A stretch of DNA of 64,000 nt from Allofranklinella schreckenbergeri (GCF_003703475.1 NZ_RDQM01000007.1:1-64000), one strand, 5' to 3'. Shown: positions 8,453 to 17,479, counted from the stretch's first letter. Made by a program: numbers and translations. Notes: a model not told the origin generated them from the sequence alone.

Positions 8453-9931
8453 CTGCTTTTGCGGCGCTGGCGCAGCGCGCAACAAAGCAGCCACCCGCGC
8501 TTTGGGCTTGATATTGGTCGAACGGCGATACGTCACGCTTTTGCGCACCGATGCCTCCCAAGAAGGAACGTCACTGGTCGCTGGCGGCTCGTAAGGCTGA
8601 TCGAACAAAGGATCGCTCTGGGCTGCACCCCGTCGATAAGCCAGCGTGTTGCCCGCTTGGCGCGCACTGCCGTGGTCTTCGTAACGGTCGCGGCTACGCT
8701 CATCTCGATAGCGGTTGCGCTCGTCACGCTGCACGCGCTCTCTGCGCCGCTCTTCGTTTTGCCCAGCGCGCGCCAGTCGGCCGCTGGTTCGCTGTAGCTC
8801 CAGCGGCTCAGCTTGAATTTTGCGACCGATGAGCTTCGCGATTTCAGCCAACTGACGATCTTCGCGCACAGTCACCAACGTGAATGCCAAACCCGACGCG
8901 CCCCCCCGGCCCGTGCGGCCAATGCGGTGTACGTAGTCCTCCGCGTGAAACGGCACGTCGTAATTGAACACGGCGGGGACATCTTTGATGTCCAGGCCGC
9001 GTGCGGCCACATCGGTGCAAATCAGCAGCTCCACTTCGCCCGCTTTGAATGCATCCAGCGCCTTGAGCCGCTCATCCTGGCTTTTATCGCCATGCAGCGC
9101 CGCCGTTCGCACGCCATCGCGCTCCAAAGCGCGCGCCAGCCGGGCGCACCCCAGGCGGCTGTTGACGAAAACAAATGCCTGCTGACGGCCATGCTCAAGA
9201 AAAAGCTGCAACACCGCCCGGCGCTTATCGTCCTCCCCTACGCGGAAGAAGTTTTGCTCAATGCTGGCGGCTGTGGCGTTGGGGCGAGCGACCTCAATCA
9301 ACACGGGGTTTTGCAGATAACTCTCTGCCAAACGCTTGATTTCGGGCGAAAAGGTGGCGGAAAACAGCAGCGTCGTTCGCTTTTTGGGCAGGTGGGACAG
9401 AATGCGCTGCAAATCCGGCAAAAAGCCGATATCCAGCATCCGATCCGCTTCATCGAGCACCACATATTCCACTTGCGCCAGGCTGACCGATTTCGCTTCC
9501 AGATGGTCCAGCAGACGCCCCGGCGTGGCCACCAATATCTCCACCCCTTTTTTAAGTTCGGCGATTTGCGGCTTCATATCCATGCCGCCAAAAACGACAG
9601 CGCTGCGCAATTTGGTGTGCTGCGCAAATTGGGCCACCTGGTCGGCTACCTGATCGGCCAGCTCGCGCGTGGGCAAGAGCACCAGTGCGCGCACGGGGTG
9701 GCGCGCAGGCGAGGCCGAGCTGTTCTCATGCTTGAGCATGCGCTGCAACAGTGGCAGCGAGAACGCCGCCGTCTTGCCCGTGCCCGTCTGCGCCGCGCCC
9801 ATGACGTCCTGCCCGGCAAGAACGACCGGGATGGCCTGCTCCTGAATCGGCGTCATATCCTGATAGCCCATTTGCGCAATGGCGCGCTGGATAGGCTCGG
9901 CCAGCATCAAAGTAGAAAATGGTTTGCTCAT
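8444..9931 (-). CDS. rhlE: DEAD-box ATP-dependent RNA helicase, RhlE type
   Basis: 495 residues from ATG at 9931 (MSKPFSTLML). The upstream open frame to 10150 has no family resemblance. Motifs in order: Q motif around MTPIQEQAIP (26-35), Walker A AQTGTGKT (47-54), PTRELADQV, TPGRLLDHL, DEAD (160-163), SAT, ARGLDIKDV, HRIGRTGRGG (335-344). A basic Arg-rich C-terminal tail (after about 375: RRRERVQRDERNRYRDERS) probably binds RNA. Role: ATP-driven RNA unwinding in ribosome assembly or RNA decay. The stop codon TGA lies in sequence resembling the intergenic repeat. Confidence 0.93.
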   Translation of the reverse strand: MSKPFSTLMLAEPIQRAIAQMGYQDMTPIQEQAIPVVLAGQDVMGAAQTGTGKTAAFSLPLLQRMLKHENSSASPARHPVRALVLLPTRELADQVADQVAQFAQHTKLRSAVVFGGMDMKPQIAELKKGVEILVATPGRLLDHLEAKSVSLAQVEYVVLDEADRMLDIGFLPDLQRILSHLPKKRTTLLFSATFSPEIKRLAESYLQNPVLIEVARPNATAASIEQNFFRVGEDDKRRAVLQLFLEHGRQQAFVFVNSRLGCARLARALERDGVRTAALHGDKSQDERLKALDAFKAGEVELLICTDVAARGLDIKDVPAVFNYDVPFHAEDYVHRIGRTGRGGASGLAFTLVTVREDRQLAEIAKLIGRKIQAEPLELQRTSGRLARAGQNEERRRERVQRDERNRYRDERSRDRYEDHGSARQAGNTLAYRRGAAQSDPLFDQPYEPPATSDVPSWEASVRKSVTYRRSTNIKPKARVAALLRAAPAPQKQDG

Positions 9932-10214
9932 GTATATGGCGTTTGTACTGGGCAATAACAGTTCACTGCCCGCCCGAATGTGCCGGGCATTGTGTGCAAA
10001 ATTTAAAAAAACATTTGCCGAACCGCGCGCCGGGATAGCGCCCTGTGCGGATCTTCTCCTAAAGAGGCCCCCCCTGCAACGCAGCCGCTGACGATTATGC
10101 GGGCATATGCCCTCTGGCACGCGTAGCCCATGGCTTGACAAGCAGCCCATCCGGCCAAAGGCTTGCGTTACACTCCTGAATCATTTTTTTACTTTCCCCT
10201 GACCGCACTACTGC

Positions 10215-10919
10215 ATGAAGCCCCTCAGCGAAACTGCCGCCAAAAAGCAAGTGAGCCAACTGCAAGCCGCCATCATTGATGGATTGGAAGACATCAAGGC
10301 GCAAAACATCCAGGTGTTCGACACGACAGAGCTTACCCCGCTGTTTGAGCGCGTCATCATTGCCTCTGGCAGCTCCAGCCGCCAGACCAAGGCCCTGGCG
10401 GCAAGCGTGCGCGACAAGGTGCGCGAGGCGGGCTTTAACAAACCCAGCATTGGTGGCGAAGACAACGGCGAGTGGGTGACCGTCGATTGCGGTGCCATTG
10501 TGGCCCACATCATGCAGCCAGCCATTCGCGACTACTACCGCCTGGAAGAAATCTGGGGGGACAAACCCGTCAAGCTGACAGCGAAAAAAATCAGCAAGGC
10601 GGCAACGAAAGCGGCCGCAAAAACCGCGGCCGACAATGCGCAAACGACCGACGAAGGTGCAGCCCCTGCCCCCGTGAAAACCAGCGCACGCAAAGCCTCC
10701 TCACGCAAGGCGGCAGCATCGCCAGACGCCGCCACGCCCGTGCGCAAAGCGGTGGCCAAAAAAGCACCGGCCAAGGCAGCCACGAAAACCACCGCCAAGG
10801 CCACCACTAAAGCTGCCGCCAAAACGCCAGCCAAATCGGCAGTCAAAAAGGCCGCAACCAAAGCTGCCACGAAGTCGGCCGCCAAAACTGCGGCAGCCAA
10901 AACCCAGCCCACTGCCTAA
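10215..10919 (+). CDS. rsfS: Ribosomal silencing factor RsfS with long Ala/Lys-rich tail
   Basis: 234 residues. Residues 1-118 are a complete RsfS/Iojap domain (KAQNIQVFDTTELTPLFE, GSSSRQTKALA, WVTVDCGAIVAHIMQP, RDYYRLEEIWGDKPV). RsfS binds ribosomal protein uL14 and blocks subunit joining when nutrients are short. Usual length is 105-135, so residues about 119-234 are an extra tail of Lys, Ala, Pro and Thr (for example KKAPAKAATKTTAKATTKAA), like histone H1 or AlgP C-termini. The usual downstream rlmH is absent; an amidohydrolase follows about 165 bp later. A TTGACA hexamer at 10135-10140 is seen, but without a well-spaced -10. Confidence 0.93.
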   Translation: MKPLSETAAKKQVSQLQAAIIDGLEDIKAQNIQVFDTTELTPLFERVIIASGSSSRQTKALAASVRDKVREAGFNKPSIGGEDNGEWVTVDCGAIVAHIMQPAIRDYYRLEEIWGDKPVKLTAKKISKAATKAAAKTAADNAQTTDEGAAPAPVKTSARKASSRKAAASPDAATPVRKAVAKKAPAKAATKTTAKATTKAAAKTPAKSAVKKAATKAATKSAAKTAAAKTQPTA

Positions 10920-11083
10920 TCCCGCGCTGTAGGGATGCTGGAGGCGGGCGCTTGCAGCCTCTCACCTCAAGGCGTACCCACAAGCGCTCCTACGCGCTGG
11001 GCCATGCTTTTGCGCAGGGCTCAAGCCCACAAAGCTGTACCAGGCGTGGCGGCGCGTTCCCCCCCACTCACCAAAGGATTGCC

Positions 11084-12277
11084 ATGCGCTCTATCGCTGC
11101 CATTGCCGAGAAACATGCCGAGCTGACTGCTATTCGGCGCGATCTCCACGCATACCCCGAATTGGCTTTTGAAGAGCACCGCACGGCAGATCTGATTGCC
11201 AACAAGCTGCTGGACTGGGGCATTGAGGTGCACAGCGGCCTGGCCACCACGGGCGTGGTGGGGCTGATCCACGGCAAGCACCGCCCGGTTCGCACGCGCC
11301 TGCTGGGCTTGCGCGCGGATATGGACGCCCTGCCCGTGCAGGAGCAAAACACCTTTGCCCATGCCAGCCGTCACCCCGGTTGCATGCACGCTTGCGGGCA
11401 CGACGGGCACGTTGCCATGCTGCTGGGCGCGGCGCAGTACCTGGCGGCAACGCGCGATTTCGCTGGCACCGTAGCGGTGATTTTTCAGCCCGCCGAGGAG
11501 TTCGGCGGCGGCGCCAATGTGATGCTGCGTGAAGGGCTGCTGGAGCGTTTTCCGCTCGAAGCCATTTTTGGCCTGCACAACATGCCCGGCATCCCGGCTG
11601 GCAGTTTTGCCCTCTCCAGCGGGCCGGTGCTGGCCTCCAACAACGAATTCAAGCTGCTCATCCAGGGCAAGGGCGGGCACGCCGCAATGCCGCATTTGAC
11701 GGCGGACCCGATCATCGTGGCCTCGCAAATCATCCCCGCGCTGCAAACCATCATCAGCCGTAACAAGCCGCCGCTGGAGTCGGCGGTCATCTCCGTGACC
11801 ACCATGCTCGCTGGCGACACCTTCAACGTCATCCCCGACCATTGCATGATGGGCGGGACGGTGCGCGCTTACACCACGCCAACGCTGGATTTGATCGAAA
11901 CGCGTATGCGCGAGGTGGCCGAAATGATCGCGCAGGCCCACGGGGCCAGCAGCGTTTTGGAGTTCAACCGCATCTACCCCGCCACCCACAACCACGAGGC
12001 GGAAACGAACTTCGCCCGCGAGGTGCTGAAAAAGCTCGTCGGCCCCAAACGGCTGCTCCAGCAAAGCCCGATCATGGCGGCGGAGGATTTTGCTTTCATG
12101 CTTGAGCGCGTGCCCGGCTGCTATGCCTTCATCGGCAACGGCGACGGCAGCCACCGCCTGGACGGCCACGGCCAAGGGCCATGCCTGGTGCACAACTCCA
12201 GCTACGACTTTAACGACGAGATCATTCCCCTGGGGGCGAGTTATTTCGCCCGACTGGTCGAGCGCTGGTTGATTTAA
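11084..12277 (+). CDS. M20 family amidohydrolase (hippurate hydrolase-like)
   Basis: 397 residues from ATG at 11084, with AAAGGA 6 nt upstream. The in-frame extension to 10952 is not family-like. Metal-site motifs: MDALPVQE (80-87), HACGHDGH (102-109), QPAEEFGGGA with the catalytic/metal Glu pair (138-139), and a C-terminal His region (CLVHNSSYDFND). A dimerisation domain lies between about 190 and 300 (GGHAAMPHLTADP). This subfamily (AbgA, IAA-amino acid hydrolases, hippurate hydrolase) cleaves N-acyl amino acids; the real substrate cannot be read from sequence. Cytoplasmic. It ends in a convergent junction with the Bug receptor gene. Confidence 0.9.
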   Translation: MRSIAAIAEKHAELTAIRRDLHAYPELAFEEHRTADLIANKLLDWGIEVHSGLATTGVVGLIHGKHRPVRTRLLGLRADMDALPVQEQNTFAHASRHPGCMHACGHDGHVAMLLGAAQYLAATRDFAGTVAVIFQPAEEFGGGANVMLREGLLERFPLEAIFGLHNMPGIPAGSFALSSGPVLASNNEFKLLIQGKGGHAAMPHLTADPIIVASQIIPALQTIISRNKPPLESAVISVTTMLAGDTFNVIPDHCMMGGTVRAYTTPTLDLIETRMREVAEMIAQAHGASSVLEFNRIYPATHNHEAETNFAREVLKKLVGPKRLLQQSPIMAAEDFAFMLERVPGCYAFIGNGDGSHRLDGHGQGPCLVHNSSYDFNDEIIPLGASYFARLVERWLI

Positions 12278-12316
12278 GGCATCTTCAGCCCACGTTTGGC
12301 CGCCTCTCCACCACTT

Positions 12317-12390
12317 CACATCAAAGTAAAAACAATTCCCCAACTATATTGCCAAAACAAGGCAATTTTATTTCCTATTGATTTGTAAAA
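12317..12390. repeat. Intergenic repeat element, copy 2
   Basis: Left end CACATCAAAGTAAAAACAA; internal box on the right in reverse orientation (ATTGCCAAAACAAGG); right end TTTCCTATTGATTTGTAAAA. The right end runs directly into the terminator hairpin. Convergent junction. Confidence 0.85.
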
Positions 12391-12417
12391 AAGAGCCGCT
12401 TATGCGGCTCTTTTTTA
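12388..12417. terminator. Bidirectional terminator between amidohydrolase and Bug genes
   Basis: AAAAAAGAGCCGC / GCGGCTCTTTTTT with a 4-nt loop is symmetric, with A-runs before and T-runs after. It can therefore serve both convergent genes. Its A-run is shared with the end of repeat copy 2. Confidence 0.88.
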
Positions 12418-12429
12418 CTTAATGCGCTC

Positions 12430-13491
12430 TCATTGGGGCTTGAGGCCCAGCTTCTCCAACTGCGGCCCCCATTGCGTGCGCTCTTGGGCGATGCGCTGTG
12501 CAAATGCAGCGGCGCTTTCGTGCAGAGCGATGGAGCCGTTGGCGCGCATGGTTTTGAGAAAGCCCTCATCTTGCAGCGCTTGGCCGATGGCTTGGTTCAA
12601 GCGCTCAACAACGGCATCGGGCGTGCCCGCAGGCGCCACCACACCCAGCCAGACGGCGCTTTCAAACCCGGGGTAGCCCGCTTGCTCCAGCGTCGGCGCC
12701 TGGGCGAAGGTGGGGCTATCGACCTTTGGGCTGACGGCCAAGGCTTTGAGCCGCCCATCCTTGACCAATGGCTCCACCAGCGCGGTACCCGCGAAATACA
12801 CCTGGGTGTCGCCCGCCACGGTGGCGGTCAGCGCATCGGGGCCGGTTTTGTAGGGGATATGCACGATGTCCACACCCGCCTGCTTGCGCCAGAACTCGAA
12901 CAGCACATGCGGCGGGCTGCCGTTGCTGGAGCTGGCGTAATTGAGCGTGCCGGGCGCAGCTTTGGCTTTGGCGACCAGCTCGGCCAGCGTGCTCACCCCG
13001 GCTTTGGGGCTTGCCACCATCGCCATCGGCAACACCGCCACGGGGCTGACGGGCTGAAGGTCTTTGGCCGGGTCGTAGGTGAGTTTGGGAAAGACGTAGG
13101 GGTTCCACACCATATGCGCGTTGGTGACGATGGCCAGGGTGTGGCCATCGGCCGCACTGCTCTTGAGGTGTTGCAACGCCACCATGCCGCCCGCGCCGGG
13201 GCGGTTGTCCACTACCACGGATTGGCCCAGCGCCGCGTGCAGCTTTTCCGCCAAGGGCCGCGCAAAAATATCCGGCAGGCTGCCCGCTCCGCCGTTGACG
13301 ACGATGGTCATCGTCTGACTGGGAAAGGGCTTGGCAGCTCCGCCCTGTTGCGCCAGCGCCGCCTGGGACCAGGCCAGCAGCGCGACGCCCGCGGCGCATG
13401 CGCTCAAAGCGGCCAACATGCGCCGACGCGGTGTTACAGCTTGGTACATTCGGGCGGGGCTGCGGGATGTGATGGATGTGGGCGTACTCAT
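12430..13491 (-). CDS. Bug-family (TctC) periplasmic solute-binding receptor
   Basis: 353 residues. A long N-terminal region (about 1-25, with an RRRML segment) precedes a hydrophobic signal core, and cleavage is likely near AALAQQ. Family marks: FPSQTMTIVVNGGAGSLPDI, VVVDNRPGAGGMVA, DGHTLAIVTNAH, GTLNYASSSNGSPPH, HIPYKTGPDALT. Bug proteins bind carboxylates such as tricarboxylates, nicotinate or amino acids, and are highly expanded in Burkholderiales. No TctA/TctB membrane genes lie nearby, so it is an orphan receptor of unknown ligand. A later ATG (MYQAVTPRRR, residue 15) is an alternative start. Confidence 0.92.
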   Translation of the reverse strand: MSTPTSITSRSPARMYQAVTPRRRMLAALSACAAGVALLAWSQAALAQQGGAAKPFPSQTMTIVVNGGAGSLPDIFARPLAEKLHAALGQSVVVDNRPGAGGMVALQHLKSSAADGHTLAIVTNAHMVWNPYVFPKLTYDPAKDLQPVSPVAVLPMAMVASPKAGVSTLAELVAKAKAAPGTLNYASSSNGSPPHVLFEFWRKQAGVDIVHIPYKTGPDALTATVAGDTQVYFAGTALVEPLVKDGRLKALAVSPKVDSPTFAQAPTLEQAGYPGFESAVWLGVVAPAGTPDAVVERLNQAIGQALQDEGFLKTMRANGSIALHESAAAFAQRIAQERTQWGPQLEKLGLKPQ

Positions 13492-13559
13492 GCAGCGGCT
13501 CTCCTTTCCTTGTTTGCCTGCAAATAACAGTCATTATCGATTATCGATCAGGGCGCGCC

Positions 13560-15533
13560 ATGGCTTTGTTTCCACAGATTTACAGCCGTATTCACAAACG
13601 CTGCGAGAACGCCGGGGAGCGCCTGGTGCTGGAGCAACTGCGCCGCTGCCTGGGCGACGATTGCATCGTCTGGCACGACATTCCCGTCGGCCCGTTGCAG
13701 CGCCGGCCGGACTTCGTGATCTTCAACCCCAGCCGTGGCGTGCTGGTGCTGGAGGTCAAGCACTGGAAGCTCTCCAGCATCCACGGCGGCAGCCGCACGC
13801 GCGTGCAATTGCTGCTCGAAGGCGGCATCACAAGCTGCCAACACCCGCAAGAGCAGGCCTACCAATGTGCGCTGCAAATCAACAATGTGCTGGCGCGCGA
13901 CGCCCGCCTGAAACAGACCGAGGCGCCCTACCAGGGCCAATGCGCCGTGCCCTATGGCTGGGGCGCGGTGATGAGCAACGTGCACCAAAGCCAGTGGCAA
14001 GACACGGATGCGCAAGCGCTCTTCCCCGCCGAACGCACGCTGACGCGCGACGATCTGGGCTCCACAGTCGCCCCCGAAGCATTCCAGGAGCGACTGTGGA
14101 GCCTGTTCACCGCGCGCTTTCCCACCGCGCTGACGCCGCCGCAGCAAGACCGTGTGCGCTGGCACCTGTTCCCCGAAATCCGCATCACCCATCCCAGTGC
14201 CACACCACGCGCGGGGGTGCGCACGGCAGATCAACAGGCTGCGCAACAGGCAGAACTTTTCGCCATTCCGGATCTGATGCAGGTGATGGATTTGAACCAG
14301 GAGCAAACCGCCCGCACGCTGGGCCGGGGCCACCGCGTCATCCACGGCGCGGCTGGCTCGGGCAAAACCATGATCCTGGTCTATCGCGCCCGCTATCTGG
14401 CGCAGCAAGCGCTGGGGCAGCCGGTGCTGGTGCTTTGCTACAACCGGCCGCTGGCCGATCGCATCGCCCACCAGCTTGCTGCGCACGGCGTGGCCCCGGA
14501 GCGCGTGGTCGTGCGCACCTTCCACGCCTGGTGCGAAGACATGCTGCGCCAGCACCACATCGCACCGCCCGCCTGTGCGCGGCGCAGCCCCGAGTACTTC
14601 CAAAGCCTGACCGAGCAAGTCGAGCGCGCCCTGCACACCGGCCAGTTGCCGCAAGGCCAATACGCCGCGCTGCTGATTGACGAAGCGCACGATTTCGACG
14701 CCGCCTGGCTGCGCATCGCCGCGCAAATGGTCAACCCGCAAACGCGCTCGCTGTTGGTGCTCTACGACGACGCCCAATCCATCTACAAACCCAGCCAAAA
14801 GCGCTTCAGCTTCGCCAGCGTAGGCATTGAGGCCAAAGGGCGCACCAGCATCCTGCGGCTCAATTACCGCAATACCGTGGAAGTGCTGGCGCTGGCCATG
14901 CAATGCGCCAACACCCTGCTCACCGAAGTGGGCGAGAGCGACGCGCATATGCAGCGCATCCGCCCCGCCAGCGCCGGGCGGCGCGGCCCCATGCCGCAAT
15001 TGCTGCGCTTTGCCAACGGGCGCGACGAGGCCCAAGCCCTGGCCGAGCACATCGCCGCGCTGGTTGAAGCGGGCACACCGCCCGAAGACATCGCCGTGCT
15101 CTGCCGCGACAAGTACAACTGGGCCATGCTGCAAACCGAGCTCAGCCGCCGCGACATCCCCTGGCAAACACGCGGCCAGCGTAACTCGCGCGGGCAAAAC
15201 GGCAATATCGATTGGGGCGAGCGCAGCGTCAAACTGCTGAGCATGCACGCCTCCAAAGGGCTGGAGTTCCCCCACGTCTTTCTCATGCGGGTGGATTTAA
15301 TGCCTGGCAAACATCCACTGGAAGAAGAATTGCGCGTGCTCTACGTGGCCATGACGCGCGCCACCGAGCGGCTCACCCTCTCCTGCGCAGGCGATTCTGA
15401 CATCGTGCAGCGCGTGCAAAGCGCCCTGCACGCCATCGCCGATTGGGATGCCTCAGAAGAGACAGCAGGGCCAGATGAGCATCACAAAATTATCAATCAA
15501 GAGAAAAAATTTCCGCCCATTTTGGCAAATTAA
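13560..15533 (+). CDS. NERD nuclease domain fused to UvrD/Rep-type helicase
   Basis: 657 residues from ATG at 13560 (MALFPQIYSR). The N-terminal NERD domain (about 15-125) has the nuclease core D51 (RRPDFVIF) and E65-V-K67 (VLEVKHW). The superfamily 1 helicase part has Walker A GAAGSGKT (263-270), motif II LLIDEAHDF (371-379), and a late motif SMHASKGLEF. Role inferred: ATP-driven DNA translocase with nuclease activity, in repair or in restriction of foreign DNA; similar fusions occur in defence neighbourhoods. The last residues (KIINQEKKFPPILAN) are encoded inside intergenic repeat copy 3. The neighbours give no pathway clue. Confidence 0.88.
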   Translation: MALFPQIYSRIHKRCENAGERLVLEQLRRCLGDDCIVWHDIPVGPLQRRPDFVIFNPSRGVLVLEVKHWKLSSIHGGSRTRVQLLLEGGITSCQHPQEQAYQCALQINNVLARDARLKQTEAPYQGQCAVPYGWGAVMSNVHQSQWQDTDAQALFPAERTLTRDDLGSTVAPEAFQERLWSLFTARFPTALTPPQQDRVRWHLFPEIRITHPSATPRAGVRTADQQAAQQAELFAIPDLMQVMDLNQEQTARTLGRGHRVIHGAAGSGKTMILVYRARYLAQQALGQPVLVLCYNRPLADRIAHQLAAHGVAPERVVVRTFHAWCEDMLRQHHIAPPACARRSPEYFQSLTEQVERALHTGQLPQGQYAALLIDEAHDFDAAWLRIAAQMVNPQTRSLLVLYDDAQSIYKPSQKRFSFASVGIEAKGRTSILRLNYRNTVEVLALAMQCANTLLTEVGESDAHMQRIRPASAGRRGPMPQLLRFANGRDEAQALAEHIAALVEAGTPPEDIAVLCRDKYNWAMLQTELSRRDIPWQTRGQRNSRGQNGNIDWGERSVKLLSMHASKGLEFPHVFLMRVDLMPGKHPLEEELRVLYVAMTRATERLTLSCAGDSDIVQRVQSALHAIADWDASEETAGPDEHHKIINQEKKFPPILAN

Positions 15534-15566
15534 TCAATGAAATGAATTTATTTTGATTTATAAAGT
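15485..15566. repeat. Intergenic repeat element, copy 3
   Basis: Left end AATTATCAATCAAGAGAAAA, internal box CCGCCCATTTTGGCAAAT, right end TTTATTTTGATTTATAAAG. It overlaps the 3' end of the NERD-helicase gene and abuts the convergent DUF1566 gene stop. Confidence 0.8.
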
Positions 15567-16060
15567 CACTCATGCGCCACACGCAACAGCCGGACAGCAC
15601 CGCTGTGGCTATTTCGCCCACTCCATTTGATGGAGCCATCGGCAAAGTTCACACACCAAACGCCATCAGCCCCTGCGCTGTAGCGGCGCGTAGCCGTCCA
15701 GAAAAACCGGCTGTGGGTATTGGGGAACACCGTCTCGTCAATCGCCGGTTGCGCACACGCCCAATCCAGCAAGCTGGCCAGCTCTTTCACCTCCGGCAAA
15801 CGCCACCCCCGTTGTTGCTGCGCGTATTGCAACGCATCGGCATAGGTCATGACTTCTGGCACGCCCACGCAGTCGCGACCATTCCACACCTGCCCAACAC
15901 TGCATCGCGCCCAAACCAAGCCGGTGTGAACGTCCTTGACTTCTGCCCCCCGCCCTACAAAACGGCTCGGCGCACTGCTGGGGCAATCCTGCGCGTGCGT
16001 AGCCGACAGCAATAACAAGGCAAGCGCCATGCAGGCGCGACGTCCGAGAAGCAGCAACAT
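15566..16060 (-). CDS. Exported DUF1566 (Lcl C-terminal-like) domain protein
   Basis: 164 residues from ATG at 16060, preceded by GAGGTG 8-9 nt upstream. The signal peptide MLLLLGRRACMALALLLLSATHAQ is followed by a short linker and a DUF1566 domain: VKDVHTGLVWARC, TYADALQYAQ, GWRLPEVKELASLLD, FFWTATRRY, WCVNFADGS, VRLLRV. This fold is a sulfatase-modifying/C-type-lectin-like module found in secreted and surface proteins. Four or more cysteines suggest disulfides formed by the Dsb system. Function is unknown. It diverges from the glt operon across about 390 bp. Confidence 0.82.
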   Translation of the reverse strand: MLLLLGRRACMALALLLLSATHAQDCPSSAPSRFVGRGAEVKDVHTGLVWARCSVGQVWNGRDCVGVPEVMTYADALQYAQQQRGWRLPEVKELASLLDWACAQPAIDETVFPNTHSRFFWTATRRYSAGADGVWCVNFADGSIKWSGRNSHSGAVRLLRVAHE

Positions 16061-16451
16061 AGAGAGCACCTCACAACATCCAAACCGCACGCCAGCAACA
16101 TGCCCGCCTTGGAACGCAAAAACACACGCGCAAAAAATGGCAGCGCCCACCGCGCCGCCAGCCATGTCTTTCGGCCCAAAGGCTTGAAAGTCAAAATTCC
16201 CGGAAGGGCCAAGCAGTTTTTTCTGCCTTCCCCCTGCGATATTGCGTACGGAGTTTAAAAATGTAAATTCTATTCACAGCCTCAAAAATGTAAACCGCGC
16301 ACCCCCGCACATACCCTCCCCCCCAGCCAGGCTCAGTGCGCCGGGGGTTTGCCATAATGCCCGCCACGCCCAGGGCAAGCTTGCCGAGCCTGCGCTTTCC
16401 GCCAGCACCCCATGCTGGGGCGTTCGTTTTCACCTATTGCAGGAGCAACCC
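16061..16451. other. Divergent intergenic region DUF1566 / gltI
   Basis: 391 bp without a convincing gene. It contains two copies of AAAAATGTAAA (16257-16267 and 16284-16294), 27 bp apart, in an AT-rich patch. These could be regulator or promoter elements for the glt operon. Confidence 0.4.
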
Positions 16452-17345
16452 ATGAAAAAACACCTGTTCGCACTGACCTTGATGGCCGTGGCCACAACGG
16501 CCGCCTTCGCCCAAGCCAACACGCTGGAGAAAGTCAAAAACTCCGGCGAAATCTCCCTGGGCGTGCGCGAGTCTTCCGGCTTGGGCTACACCCTGGGCAA
16601 CGGCAAATACGTGGGCTTCCACACCGAAATGGCCGAGAACATCATCAAAGATCTCGAAAAAGAAGTCGGCAAGCCCATCAAAATCAAATACCAGCCCATC
16701 ACATCGCAAAACCGCATTCCGCTGGTGACCAACGGCACCATTGATTTCGAATGCGGCTCCACCACCAACAACCTGGCGCGCCAAAAAGACGTGGACTTTG
16801 CCCACACCACCTTCGTGGAAGAGGTACGCATGGCCACCAAAAAAGATTCGGGCATCAACTCCGTGGCTGACCTCAAAGGCAAAACCGTCGCCGTCACCAC
16901 CGGCACCACCTCCGTGCAGACCCTGCGCAAACACCGCCGCGCCGAAGGCGTGAACTTCAAGGAAGTGATGGGCAAAGACCATGCCGACAGCTTCCTGCTG
17001 CTGGAAACTGGCCGTGCCGATGTGTTTGTGATGGATGGCACTATCCTCGCCGCCAACATCGCCAAGTCGCAAAAGCCCGGCGACTACCATATGGTGGGCG
17101 AAGTGCTCAACGTAGAACCAATCGCTTGCATGCTGCGTAAAAACGACGAGGCTTTCAAAGCCGCCATCAACAAGAGCATTGAGCGCCAAATCAAGGATGG
17201 CACGCTGGAGAAGCTGTGGGACAAGTGGTTCCTGCAACCTACGCCGCCGGCCAACACCGTCATCAACCTGCAATTGTCTGAAAGCACCAAAAAAGCCTGG
17301 GCCAACCCCAACAACAAACCCGCTGAAGACTACAAAGTCGAGTAA
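16452..17345 (+). CDS. gltI: Glutamate/aspartate ABC transporter substrate-binding protein
   Basis: 297 residues from ATG at 16452, with AGGAG 7 nt upstream. Signal peptide MKKHLFALTLMAVATTAAFAQ. The mature protein starts ANTLEKVKNSGEISLGVRESSG, a standard type II periplasmic binding fold. The segment FECGSTTNNLARQKDVDF is characteristic of the GltI/DEBP group, which binds glutamate and aspartate. It is first in gltIJKL. The 134-bp gap to gltJ may let the abundant binding protein be expressed above the membrane parts. Confidence 0.93.
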   Translation: MKKHLFALTLMAVATTAAFAQANTLEKVKNSGEISLGVRESSGLGYTLGNGKYVGFHTEMAENIIKDLEKEVGKPIKIKYQPITSQNRIPLVTNGTIDFECGSTTNNLARQKDVDFAHTTFVEEVRMATKKDSGINSVADLKGKTVAVTTGTTSVQTLRKHRRAEGVNFKEVMGKDHADSFLLLETGRADVFVMDGTILAANIAKSQKPGDYHMVGEVLNVEPIACMLRKNDEAFKAAINKSIERQIKDGTLEKLWDKWFLQPTPPANTVINLQLSESTKKAWANPNNKPAEDYKVE

Positions 17346-17479
17346 TCGGCACAGGGCCTGAGGCTTGCCGCCACGGCCCGCATCACGCTCCGCGACCGCC
17401 ATGCCCTGGCGCGTGGAGCGTTTTTGATGGCCTTGAAAACAACAGACCACAGCGACAGACAAAGGGACAAGGACTCACC

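Noticed and set aside
10135-10172. Sigma-70 promoter of rsfS
   Set aside because: TTGACA is present, but no -10 hexamer lies at 16-18 bp, so no full promoter is called.
13548-15275. 575-codon open frame on the minus strand
   Set aside because: Antisense to the NERD helicase gene, with no recognisable motif.
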